Below are positions 9,264-17,074 of a stretch of 64,000 bases of DNA, piece by piece. Made by a program: the position numbers and the translations under genes. The stretch covers positions 1-64,000 of the forward strand of contig CAZYWJ010000007.1 of the NCBI GenBank assembly GCA_964651785.1, written 5' to 3'. This stretch comes from JAKVAV01 sp964651785 (GTDB lineage Bacteria > Bacteroidota > Bacteroidia > Flavobacteriales_D > Cryomorphaceae). Position 1 is the first letter of the stretch. Every line of letters starts with the position of its first letter. The notes below the pieces were generated by a model. It did no database searches and was not told the origin of the DNA. It saw only the letters and a list, made by a program, of their open reading frames with translations.

Positions 9264-10079
9264 ATGGTAGTTTTTCCCAATGCGAAGATTAATCTCGGGC
9301 TGGAAATTTTGCGAAAGCGAAATGATGGGTACCACGATATCGATTCGGTATTTTTTCCCATACCGCTTTGCGATGTTTTAGAGCTGGTACCTGACCCTCA
9401 ACTCAAAAAGGATGCTTGGCATTTTACGGGGCTTCGTATTCCGGGCAGCACTACCGACAATCTCTGCGCTCAAGCTTTAGATCTGCTTCGTGAAAGTTAT
9501 GATATTCCCGCCCTTAAAATTTTTCTACATAAGATCATACCGATGGGAGCCGGTCTTGGAGGTGGATCTTCTGATGCTACCTTTTTTATCAAGGCCGCAA
9601 ATGAACTTTTTCAATTGAATTTATCGATTGAAGAAATGGAGAAGGTGGCGCTTTCACTGGGAAGTGATTGTCCGTTTTTTGTAAAAAACAAATCGGCAAG
9701 AGCTACGGGCAGAGGCGAACTCTTGGAACCAATCGAGATGGATTTGAAAGGGAAATATTTGGTGCTCATTTACCCGGGTATCCACGTTTCTACGAAAGAG
9801 GCTTACGCCAAAATAGAAGTCGATGATACATATACTTCGCCTGCAGATGTAGTAAAAAAGCCTTTGATGGAATGGCGAGAGAATTTGCGAAATAGATTCG
9901 AGGAGTATGCATTTGACCGACATACTGAATTGGCTGAAATAAAAAACATACTTTACAAGTCGGGAGCGCTCTACACATCCATGACAGGGAGCGGCTCGGC
10001 GATTTTCGGGATTTTTGGGAAGGAGATGGAAAAGCAGAATTTCACCAAATTCGGCTATGTCTTTACCGCTCAACTTTGA
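9264..10079 (+). CDS. ispE: 4-diphosphocytidyl-2-C-methyl-D-erythritol kinase
   Basis: IspE phosphorylates 4-diphosphocytidyl-2-C-methylerythritol in the methylerythritol phosphate route to isoprenoids. The 271-residue protein is a GHMP kinase: N-terminal PNAKINLGL with the likely catalytic Lys8, ATP loop PMGAGLGGGSSDAT at 93-106, catalytic Asp in GSDCPFF at 135, and C-terminal MTGSGSAIFGIF. Length is usual. It is divergent from accA and convergent with the LptF/G permease, ending two bases before it. Confidence 0.96.
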   Translation: MVVFPNAKINLGLEILRKRNDGYHDIDSVFFPIPLCDVLELVPDPQLKKDAWHFTGLRIPGSTTDNLCAQALDLLRESYDIPALKIFLHKIIPMGAGLGGGSSDATFFIKAANELFQLNLSIEEMEKVALSLGSDCPFFVKNKSARATGRGELLEPIEMDLKGKYLVLIYPGIHVSTKEAYAKIEVDDTYTSPADVVKKPLMEWRENLRNRFEEYAFDRHTELAEIKNILYKSGALYTSMTGSGSAIFGIFGKEMEKQNFTKFGYVFTAQL

Positions 10080-10081
10080 GG

Positions 10082-11161
10082 CTACTTTTGAGCCTTGCGG
10101 AGAACGAATATGGCTACACCCGAAAAAAAGATGTTCGGAAGCCAAACGGCGAGCATCGGGTTCAGGCCTGCATTGGTCGCTGCAACCGTCGTAACCTTCA
10201 TTGCAAAAATATAAACGACTGCTATCAAAACTCCCGTTGCCATATGTACACCGATGCCACCACGGGTTTTCCTTCCGGCAAGGGATACCGCAATAACCGT
10301 GAGAATGTAAGTGGCAAATGGATAAGAGGTTCGCTGGTGTTTTTCTATTTGATAAAATACGGTCTGATCGGAACCCTTCTGTCGCTCAGCTTCGATAAAA
10401 TTGGTCAATTCTTTATATCCCATTGTCGAGGCGATATTTTGTTTCACGCCAAAATCACTGGGCTGCATGTTCAGTAGAGTATCAAGCTTAGCTCCTTTTG
10501 TGATGATTTCTCCGTTTTCCGTGAATTCTCTGACGCGATAACCTTGAATTTCCCAATTCCCGTTGGTGCTGTCATACTTCGCTCGATCGGCCATCATTTT
10601 GTATTCCAGCTTGCCTTCATCATTCCATTTTTCCAATGAAAACTTGTATCCGATATTATTGATCGTACTGAAGGTCTCGAAATAAGCCAGCGTATTCTCT
10701 TCAATTTCTCTATGCAAGTTATCATCCTTGATCCTGAACTTTTTGTTCATGTACTGCTCCTCAAATTGAATACGAACGCGATTTGCAATAGGTAGCTGAA
10801 TGTGCGTAAAATATAGAGAAATGGCTACGAGAATGGTGGCGGCAATAAAATAGGGGCGAAGCAGCCTCCTGAAAGAAATCCCCCCGGCAAAAATCGCAAC
10901 GATTTCCGAGCGTTGCGCCAATTGACTCGTAAAAAGCAAGACGCTCAAGAATATTAGCAAAGAGCTGAAGAGATTTCCGAAATAGAACACGAAATTGACG
11001 TAGTACTTGAAGATGATTTGATCGAGCGGAGCGTCGTATTTAATAAACCTCTCCAACTGTTCGGATACATCAAATACGATGGCGATAGACATGATCAGCG
11101 CCAGCATGAAAAAGAAGGTTCCCAAGAACCGCTTTATGATGTATAGGTCCAGTTTTTTCAT
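10082..11161 (-). CDS. LptF/LptG family permease (YjgP/YjgQ)
   Basis: The 359-residue inner-membrane protein has the family layout: two or three N-terminal membrane helices (KRFLGTFFFMLALIMSIAIV, NFVFYFGNLFSSLLIFLSV), a periplasmic domain at about residues 120-270, and C-terminal helices (YILTVIAVSLAGRK, MATGVLIAVVYIFAM). LptF and LptG form the membrane core of the LptB2FG complex that extracts lipopolysaccharide from the inner membrane. Which of the two this is cannot be decided here. It starts three bases after the tgt stop, so tgt and this gene form an operon, an arrangement I recall as common in Bacteroidota. Confidence 0.92.
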   Translation of the reverse strand: MKKLDLYIIKRFLGTFFFMLALIMSIAIVFDVSEQLERFIKYDAPLDQIIFKYYVNFVFYFGNLFSSLLIFLSVLLFTSQLAQRSEIVAIFAGGISFRRLLRPYFIAATILVAISLYFTHIQLPIANRVRIQFEEQYMNKKFRIKDDNLHREIEENTLAYFETFSTINNIGYKFSLEKWNDEGKLEYKMMADRAKYDSTNGNWEIQGYRVREFTENGEIITKGAKLDTLLNMQPSDFGVKQNIASTMGYKELTNFIEAERQKGSDQTVFYQIEKHQRTSYPFATYILTVIAVSLAGRKTRGGIGVHMATGVLIAVVYIFAMKVTTVAATNAGLNPMLAVWLPNIFFSGVAIFVLRKAQK

Positions 11162-11164
11162 GCC

Positions 11165-12295
11165 TTACAGGCGACTTTCGAGCTTCGTGACCATTTGGTT
11201 TTTCCAGCTAGCGAAGGTGCCTTCTTGAATTTTTCGGCGGGCTTCGCCCACCAACCACAAATAAAAGGCCAAGTTGTGAATACTCGCAATCTGCGCACCA
11301 AGCATCTCTTTGCTAATAATTAAGTGGCGCAGGAAGGCTTTCGAATATGCTTTATCAACGAAAGACGTTCCATTCGGATCGATATGAGAAAAGTCATCTT
11401 TCCACTTAGCGTTTCGAATATTTACGATGCCTTCAGAGGTAAAAAGCATTCCGTTTCTGGCATTTCTGGTTGGCATTACACAATCGAACATATCAATACC
11501 CAAAGCGATGTTTTCCAACAGGTTGGCAGGAGTTCCCACGCCCATCAAATATCTGGGTTTGTCTTTCGGCAATATTTGACAAACCACATCGGTCATGGCG
11601 TACATATCCTCATGCGGCTCACCCACTGATAATCCGCCAATGGCGTTTCCTTCGCGGTTTTGCGCAGCTATAAATTCGGCAGATTGTTTTCGCAAATCGG
11701 GATAAACGCTACCCTGAACGATCGGAAAGAAGGTTTGGCGATAGCCATATTTATCCGGCGTATTATCAAATCTGTCGCAGCATCGCTTGAGCCACCGATG
11801 GGTCAGGTGCATGCTTTTTTCAGCATAGTCAAATGGGCAAGGGTAAGGCGTACATTCATCAAAAGCCATAATAATATCTGCACCAATGGTTCGCTGGATG
11901 TCTATTGCTCGCTCAGGAGTGAAGAAATGCTTGTCACCATCGATGTGTGACTTAAAGCTCACACCGCTTTCGCTGATTTTACGATTATTCGAAAGCGAGT
12001 AAACCTGGTATCCGCCGCTATCGGTAAGTTGGGGTTTTGACCATCCGTTGAAGGCATGAAGTCCTCCCGCTTTTTCGATAGTTTCTATTCCCGGTCTGAG
12101 GTAAAGGTGGTATGTATTGCCTAGAATTATTTGGGCTTTTATGTCCTTATCCAACTCACTTTTGTGAACCCCCTTTACCGCTGCTGCAGTACCTACGGGC
12201 ATGAATATGGGCGTTTCGATCTTACCGTGGTCGGTCTCCATTTCTCCTGCACGTGCATTTGACTTGGGGTCTTCGGCTATGAGTGTGAACTTCAA
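11165..12295 (-). CDS. tgt: Queuine/7-aminomethyl-7-deazaguanine tRNA-ribosyltransferase
   Basis: Tgt swaps guanine-34 of GUN-anticodon tRNAs for a queuosine precursor. From a TTG at 12295 the protein has 376 residues, starting KFTLIAEDPKSNARAG, with GTAAAVKGV, LTDSGGYQVYSL (catalytic Asp), FDECTPYPC and CVMPTRNARNG. The usual CxCxxC zinc site in the C-terminal region is absent: the segment reads DPNGTSFVDKAYSKAF, with no cysteine, although the following IHNL histidine is kept. The frame stays open 291 bases further upstream, but that part runs antisense to the glycosyltransferase gene and does not resemble Tgt, so TTG is chosen. A TATCTTTG box lies 37 bases upstream. Confidence 0.95.
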   Translation of the reverse strand: MKFTLIAEDPKSNARAGEMETDHGKIETPIFMPVGTAAAVKGVHKSELDKDIKAQIILGNTYHLYLRPGIETIEKAGGLHAFNGWSKPQLTDSGGYQVYSLSNNRKISESGVSFKSHIDGDKHFFTPERAIDIQRTIGADIIMAFDECTPYPCPFDYAEKSMHLTHRWLKRCCDRFDNTPDKYGYRQTFFPIVQGSVYPDLRKQSAEFIAAQNREGNAIGGLSVGEPHEDMYAMTDVVCQILPKDKPRYLMGVGTPANLLENIALGIDMFDCVMPTRNARNGMLFTSEGIVNIRNAKWKDDFSHIDPNGTSFVDKAYSKAFLRHLIISKEMLGAQIASIHNLAFYLWLVGEARRKIQEGTFASWKNQMVTKLESRL

Positions 12296-12332
12296 TTTTT
12301 GTTGTAAACTATGTTGATAAATAAAGGGCCGG

Positions 12333-12340
12333 CAAAGATA
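12333..12340 (-). promoter_or_regulatory. -7 box for the tgt operon
   Basis: TATCTTTG on the minus strand fits TAnnTTTG and lies 37 bases before the TTG start at 12295. It supports the short form of Tgt because a start at 12586 would lie upstream of the promoter. Confidence 0.55.
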
Positions 12341-12369
12341 AGAGGAATAGAAATAGGGAATTGAAAAAG

Positions 12370-12377
12370 TAATTTTG
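12370..12377 (+). promoter_or_regulatory. -7 box for the glycosyltransferase gene at 12386
   Basis: TAATTTTG fits TAnnTTTG and leaves eight bases before the ATG. No -33 element is seen. Confidence 0.45.
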
Positions 12378-12385
12378 ATTTCTAT

Positions 12386-13519
12386 ATGGAAGTCGCTTTT
12401 TCTTCTGAATTGGTCGCGGTTTTTTGGAAGATTTGTCTTTTGACAGGCGCTTTCGGGCAGCTTGGCTATATCCTTTTTTTCTATGGCAGAGTCGCATTTT
12501 ACAAAAGCAAACGCGTTTCTGAAAATCGGCCACCGGTCAGCGTGGTCATCGCAGCAAGAAATGAAGCAAGAAACTTGCGCAATCATTTACCGCGAATTCT
12601 GGAGCAGGATTACCCCAAGTTTGAAGTGGTTGTGGTAAACGATTGTTCATCGGATGATTCTATCGATCTTCTTTATGCCTTCCAAGAGAAATACAAGAAT
12701 CTTCACGTTGTAAACATTATTGAAAATGATCGACACGATGGTGGTAAGAAGCTTGCGATAACATTGGGTATAAAGGGTGCTAAATACGACCGCCTCTTAT
12801 TTACCGATGCAGACTGCTACCCCGTTTCACGAAAGTGGATCCAAAAAATGACGGAGGCTGCCCCTGATGAAAATGCCATTGTTATCGGATATAGTCCATA
12901 CATTCCCGGCTCAGGATTCTTAAATCGTCTTATTCGTTTTGACGCTTTTTTAACGGGTATAAACTATTTCGGATTTGCCCTTGCGGGAATACCTTATATG
13001 GGAGTAGGAAGAAATTTATCTTATGCGAAGTCATCATTTTTATCGGCCGGTGGATTCAGAACACATTATAAGTTGCGCTCGGGCGATGATGATCTTTTCA
13101 TTAATCAAGTAGCTAAAAAAGACAATACATTTATTTGCTTGAAAGAAGAGGCCTGCGTAGTGAGTATTGCCGAGCGGAAGTGGAAAGATTATTGGCGTCA
13201 AAAACGACGACACCTGACCACGGGATTTCGCTACAAACTGCCGCATCGCATTTTGCTATCGGTTTACCCGATCAGCCTCTTTATATTTTATGTGGCGAGT
13301 ATTGTTTTATTAGTTTCACACAATTGGGTGGAAATTACTTTGAGCTTGGTATTAATGCGAATTCTCTTACAAATCCTTATTTTTAGGCGCTCATCGCGAT
13401 GGCTCGGTCAGAAAGATCTCATCGTGTTTGCACCTGTTTTTGAAATTCTAATTCTCATTATTACCACTTTTGCACATGCGGCAAACGCCGCTTCAAAAAG
13501 AGTTAAATGGAAGACATAG
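12386..13519 (+). CDS. Membrane glycosyltransferase, family 2
   Basis: The 377-residue protein has one N-terminal membrane helix (ICLLTGAFGQLGYILFFYG), a GT-A catalytic domain (PPVSVVIAARNEARNL; DCSSDD; FTDADCYP carrying the DxD-type motif; RSGDDDLFINQ; QKRRH) and three C-terminal helices (ILLSVYPISLFIFYVASIVLL onward). This matches processive or single-addition family 2 enzymes that use nucleotide sugars at the cytoplasmic face. The acceptor is unknown. Its stop lies inside the start of the sigma-factor gene (13-base overlap), so the two are co-transcribed. Confidence 0.88.
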   Translation: MEVAFSSELVAVFWKICLLTGAFGQLGYILFFYGRVAFYKSKRVSENRPPVSVVIAARNEARNLRNHLPRILEQDYPKFEVVVVNDCSSDDSIDLLYAFQEKYKNLHVVNIIENDRHDGGKKLAITLGIKGAKYDRLLFTDADCYPVSRKWIQKMTEAAPDENAIVIGYSPYIPGSGFLNRLIRFDAFLTGINYFGFALAGIPYMGVGRNLSYAKSSFLSAGGFRTHYKLRSGDDDLFINQVAKKDNTFICLKEEACVVSIAERKWKDYWRQKRRHLTTGFRYKLPHRILLSVYPISLFIFYVASIVLLVSHNWVEITLSLVLMRILLQILIFRRSSRWLGQKDLIVFAPVFEILILIITTFAHAANAASKRVKWKT

Positions 13520-14121
13520 TAGCAAAACTCTCACCCAAAGCTCAATACGATTATAAATTAGTAAAAAGGGCTGTAGACGATCAGGATCAGGCGGCTTATG
13601 CCGAACTGATGGAACGCTACCGCGAGAGCATTTACTACATGCTCCTGAAAATGGTCAATAATCCGGATGATGCTGATGATTTGACAATCGAGGCATTCGG
13701 GAAAGCTTTCAGTCGGTTGAAGCAATACCAGCCCAATTATGCTTTCAGCACTTGGATGTTTAAGATTGCTTCAAACAATTGTATCGACTTTATTCGCAAA
13801 GAGCGAAAAAAACGCACCATGTCGATAGATACGGGAATGCGAAATGATGAGGGGGAAGAGATGAATTTCGATCTGCAATCAGATGTCCGCGATCCGGAAG
13901 AAGAGATGGAGCGCGACCAGCGAATGAAGGCGATGCGACAAGTGGTGGATAAGTTGAAACCGCGCTACAAACAGCTGGTTATTCTGCGCTACTTTAAAGA
14001 GTATTCTTACGATGAAATCTCAAAAGAGCTGGATCTTCCACTCGGAACGGTTAAAGCGCAGCTTTTCAGAGCGAGAGATTTTCTGCAGACTCTAATGAAG
14101 AACACCAAAGACACCATCTAG
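13507..14121 (+). CDS. RNA polymerase ECF-type sigma-70 factor
   Basis: The 204-residue protein has region 2 (YAELMERYRESIYYMLLKMV, then DDADDLTIEAFGKAF and FSTWMFKIASNNCIDFIRK) and region 4 (VDKLKPRYKQLVILRYFKEYSYDEISKELDLPLGT in pieces, ending VKAQLFRARDFL). The long acidic linker (about residues 110-140) separates them. It should direct RNA polymerase to a dedicated set of promoters. No anti-sigma gene is adjacent, so regulation is not visible here; the glycosyltransferase gene upstream overlaps it by 13 bases, hinting at an envelope-linked role. Confidence 0.92.
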   Translation: MEDIVAKLSPKAQYDYKLVKRAVDDQDQAAYAELMERYRESIYYMLLKMVNNPDDADDLTIEAFGKAFSRLKQYQPNYAFSTWMFKIASNNCIDFIRKERKKRTMSIDTGMRNDEGEEMNFDLQSDVRDPEEEMERDQRMKAMRQVVDKLKPRYKQLVILRYFKEYSYDEISKELDLPLGTVKAQLFRARDFLQTLMKNTKDTI

Positions 14122-14271
14122 TGTCTGTCTATAAAGCTCGATATCTGCCTTGCACTTGTTTTAAAATAAGTCATTGACCGGAGTCAACTCCTTAATTTAA
14201 AACTGCGTACGCGTTGCTATCGAACTTTCCAGCTCAGACTTTCAACTAAATTTTAAAATTCATTGAATCGA

Positions 14272-14883
14272 ATGATTGAGCGTTTGACTCAATATTTTCC
14301 CGCGATTTCTCAAGATAAGCTTGAGAAATTTGCCGAATTGCAGCCGCTTTACGCGGAATGGAATGCCAAAATCAATGTGATCAGCCGAAAGGACATGGAT
14401 CAATTTGAGGAGAGACATCTTTTGCATTCGCTCGCGCTAACTTTTTTTTGGCAGCCGAAAAGCGGCGAATCGATTTTGGATATCGGCACGGGCGGAGGTT
14501 TTCCCGGTATTCCATTGGCAATTCTGTATCCTGAAGTAGATTTTCTGCTGGTTGATTCCATCGCAAAAAAGATTAAAGTGGTAAATGAGGTTGCGGAAGC
14601 GCTTCATTTGAAAAACGTTAAAGCCATTCAGGAGCGGGCAGAGAATGTAACCGGTCGTTACGACGCCGTGGTGAGCCGGGCAGTGGCCCGCTTAGAGGTT
14701 TTGACACGCTATTGTACGCGCTCAAAGATGAAGGCTAAAGAGCTGATTTGTTTAAAAGGGGGCGATTTGCGTGAAGAACAAGAGGAAGTAGATCAGTATC
14801 CCTCCATTATCTATAAACTGGATAAGAAAATTGATTTGCCCTTTTTTGAAACGAAAAAGGTGGTCAAAGTTACTTTTTCCTAA
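14272..14883 (+). CDS. rsmG: 16S rRNA (guanine(527)-N(7))-methyltransferase
   Basis: RsmG methylates N7 of G527 in 16S rRNA with S-adenosylmethionine. The protein of 203 residues has the typical N-terminal YAEWNAKINVISRKD, the SAM-binding loop ILDIGTGGGFPGIPLAI, FLLVDSIAKKIKVV and VVSRAVARLEVLTRYC. A TTG nine bases upstream (14263) is an alternative start. It ends on a CTAA shared with the convergent exporter gene. The 150 bases between the sigma-factor gene and rsmG hold no clear promoter box. Confidence 0.95.
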   Translation: MIERLTQYFPAISQDKLEKFAELQPLYAEWNAKINVISRKDMDQFEERHLLHSLALTFFWQPKSGESILDIGTGGGFPGIPLAILYPEVDFLLVDSIAKKIKVVNEVAEALHLKNVKAIQERAENVTGRYDAVVSRAVARLEVLTRYCTRSKMKAKELICLKGGDLREEQEEVDQYPSIIYKLDKKIDLPFFETKKVVKVTFS

Positions 14884-16673
14884 TCAACCAAATTTACCTG
14901 TTGCATTTGTTGCAGCTTGGTATACAGCCCTTCATCGTTTGACATCAACTCAGCATGGCTGCCCGATTCGGCAATCATTCCATCTTCGAGAACGATGATT
15001 TTATCAGCATTGCGTATAGTGCTTAGCCTGTGGGCAATGACGATAGCAGTTCGCCCCTTCATCAACTCTTCCAAAGCATCTTGAACCAAACGCTCGGATT
15101 TGGAGTCCAGAGATGAGGTTGCTTCGTCCAAAATAAGGATGCTTGGATCTCTGAGTACTGCGCGTGCGATGGCAATTCTTTGCCTTTGCCCGCCGCTGAG
15201 CTGAACGCCTCTTTCGCCTACCAGCGTTTCCATTCCTTCCGGAAAGTTTGCGATAAACTCCATTGCATTTGCTTTCTCCGCAGCGCTTAAAATTTCAGCT
15301 TCGGTGGCTCCGGGATTTCCGTACCCGATATTTTCTCGGATGGTCCCGTTAAATAAAATTACTTCTTGAGGTACGATACCAAAAAGTGATCGATAAGTTG
15401 AAAGATCATATTCGATCGCTGTTTTTCCATCGAGTAAAATAGTTCCCGAGGTGGGCTCATAAAAGCGCAAAAGCAAAGAGGTGATTGTTGATTTTCCTGC
15501 ACCCGACGGGCCCACTATGGCCAATTGTTCTCCTGATTTTACTCGGAGATTGATGTTTTTTAGTACGGGCAGATTTTCGCGGGTTGCATAGCTGAAGCTC
15601 ACCTCGCGAAAATCGATGTTTCCTTGAATTTTATATTTGACGGCTGCATCGGCTGACTGAATATCTTCAGATTCACCGTCGATGATGTCCATCAGATTTT
15701 CCGTGGAGCCTACCGCTTTTTGGATGCCTGCGTAGAGGTCGGGTAAGCTACCGATAGATGCACCCAAGAAAATGGTATACATTATAAAGGAAATGAAAGA
15801 AGATTGAAGCATCTCACCTTCTTGCGTCAAAAGCACACCTTGCCAAATAACAAAGACTATGGATCCAAAAAGGCAAAGTATGATGAAGGAAACGAACAAA
15901 CCTCGCCAAACTGCGACCTTCATGGCGAGTCGTCTTATTTCTTCTATTCGCCCTTGATAGCGGCGAAGTTCAAAAGCTTCATTCGTAAAGGCCTTTACAT
16001 TTTGAATTCCTTGGAGGGCTTCTTCCAAAATGCTGTTAGATTGAGCGCTGGCATCTTGGGTTTGTTTCGAAAGTTTTCGAATAAACCTACCGAAGAAAAC
16101 GGCTATTAACGCCACGGCAGGAATAATGCTGAGCATGATGAGCGAAAGCTTTGGCGAAAGCCAGACCAAGGCGGCGATACCAACCACGATCGTGATAACT
16201 TGCCTCACAAATTCGGCGATGGTGGTAGTAAATGTGGTCTGTAGCTGTGTGATATCCGTCGCAATTCGGCTGGTCAATTCACCGACCTTATTGCGGTTGA
16301 AAAACTCAAGCGGAGACATCACCAATTTTGAAAACGCTTCTCTGCGTATATCGGCCAAAGCGTATTCCGTAACTCTGGTGAAAAGCAAAATTCTGAAAAA
16401 GGAAAAAACAGCTTGTGAAGTAAAAACTACGGCCAAAGCCAAAATGATGTCTTCTACGCCATCGAAGTTGAGTACCTGACCGGCTACACCTTCTGTACCG
16501 TCATTTCCAATGAGCTGCCCTATAAAGTACGGAAAGAGCATTGCCGTAAGGCTGCTCAGGATCAGAAATATGAATCCTATCGTAAAAATTCCCGCGTAGG
16601 GTTTGAGGAAACGAAATACACGTCCGGCTTCCTTAAATGAAATCTTCCCTTTTTTATCTTTCTCTTCGGCCAT
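14880..16673 (-). CDS. ABC transporter, fused permease and ATPase (MsbA-like)
   Basis: The 597-residue half-transporter has an N-terminal membrane domain with about six helices (for example IFTIGFIFLILSSLTAMLF) and a C-terminal ATPase: Walker A GPSGAGKST, Q-loop VPQEVILFNG, signature LSGGQRQR, Walker B ILILDEATSSLD and H-loop IAHRLST. It belongs to the lipid/multidrug exporter group that includes MsbA; with lipid A genes elsewhere in the window, a lipid flippase role is plausible but not proven. The ATG at 16673 is chosen because upstream residues do not resemble the family and a TACCTTTG box sits nine bases before it. Confidence 0.92.
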   Translation of the reverse strand: MAEEKDKKGKISFKEAGRVFRFLKPYAGIFTIGFIFLILSSLTAMLFPYFIGQLIGNDGTEGVAGQVLNFDGVEDIILALAVVFTSQAVFSFFRILLFTRVTEYALADIRREAFSKLVMSPLEFFNRNKVGELTSRIATDITQLQTTFTTTIAEFVRQVITIVVGIAALVWLSPKLSLIMLSIIPAVALIAVFFGRFIRKLSKQTQDASAQSNSILEEALQGIQNVKAFTNEAFELRRYQGRIEEIRRLAMKVAVWRGLFVSFIILCLFGSIVFVIWQGVLLTQEGEMLQSSFISFIMYTIFLGASIGSLPDLYAGIQKAVGSTENLMDIIDGESEDIQSADAAVKYKIQGNIDFREVSFSYATRENLPVLKNINLRVKSGEQLAIVGPSGAGKSTITSLLLRFYEPTSGTILLDGKTAIEYDLSTYRSLFGIVPQEVILFNGTIRENIGYGNPGATEAEILSAAEKANAMEFIANFPEGMETLVGERGVQLSGGQRQRIAIARAVLRDPSILILDEATSSLDSKSERLVQDALEELMKGRTAIVIAHRLSTIRNADKIIVLEDGMIAESGSHAELMSNDEGLYTKLQQMQQVNLVD

Positions 16674-16682
16674 AAGCGAGGG

Positions 16683-16690
16683 CAAAGGTA
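16683..16690 (-). promoter_or_regulatory. -7 box of the MsbA-like gene
   Basis: TACCTTTG on the minus strand leaves nine bases before the ATG at 16673. It lies 53 bases from the divergent rpmH promoter. Confidence 0.55.
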
Positions 16691-16742
16691 ACACCCTTAA
16701 CCAAACGGCTTTGTCATTGTTTTGTCTAAATTGCAATTAATG

Positions 16743-16773
16743 TTTTGCAGTAAGTAGAAAAACACTATTTTTG
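16743..16773 (+). promoter_or_regulatory. rpmH promoter
   Basis: TTTTG at 16743-16747, an 18-base spacer and TATTTTTG at 16766-16773 form one of the two best consensus promoters in the window. The leader of about 38 bases carries a small hairpin (16778-16783 with 16787-16792). Confidence 0.8.
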
Positions 16774-16816
16774 CAGTCCGTTTGAAAAACGGGAAAGAAT
16801 TTGAACTTCGATTGCC

Positions 16817-16975
16817 ATGAAAAGAACATTCCAACCTTCGAATAGAAAGCGCCGTAACAAGCACGGATTCCGCTCACGTATGGCTACTGCAAACGGCCGT
16901 AAAGTGTTAGCTGCGCGTCGTCGCAAAGGACGTAAGCGTTTGACCGTTTCTGACGATAAGCTTCACAAGCGATAA
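16817..16975 (+). CDS. rpmH: 50S ribosomal protein L34
   Basis: This 52-residue, highly basic protein begins MKRTFQPSNRKRRNKHGFR and continues with SRMATANGRKVLAARRRKGR, the L34 signature. It is a structural protein of the large ribosomal subunit. A strong promoter (16743-16773) and an intrinsic terminator (17004-17034) frame it as a single-gene unit. The ribonuclease P protein gene rnpA, its partner in many other phyla, does not follow. Confidence 0.97.
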   Translation: MKRTFQPSNRKRRNKHGFRSRMATANGRKVLAARRRKGRKRLTVSDDKLHKR

Positions 16976-17003
16976 GCTATTTCGCTTTACGATATTTTTT
17001 TTT

Positions 17004-17034
17004 CCGCCTCGAAGCATTTCGGGGCGGTTTTTTT
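17004..17034 (+). terminator. Intrinsic terminator of rpmH
   Basis: A 10-bp stem (17004-17013 with 17018-17027, one G-T pair) with a GCAT loop runs into seven T at 17028-17034. It also separates rpmH from the convergent flippase gene, the only convergent junction in the window with room for a hairpin. Confidence 0.9.
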
Positions 17035-17074
17035 GTTTCCCTTCTTTTGATTTAGTTAAGTGAAACAGAGGAAG

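Noticed and set aside
12296..12586. 97-residue N-terminal extension of Tgt
   Set aside because: It runs antisense through the glycosyltransferase gene start, lies upstream of the tgt promoter box and does not resemble Tgt.
14150..14200. TTGAC-CGGA-GTCAA inverted repeat after the sigma-factor gene
   Set aside because: The five-base stem is short and no T run follows, so it is not supported as a terminator or operator.
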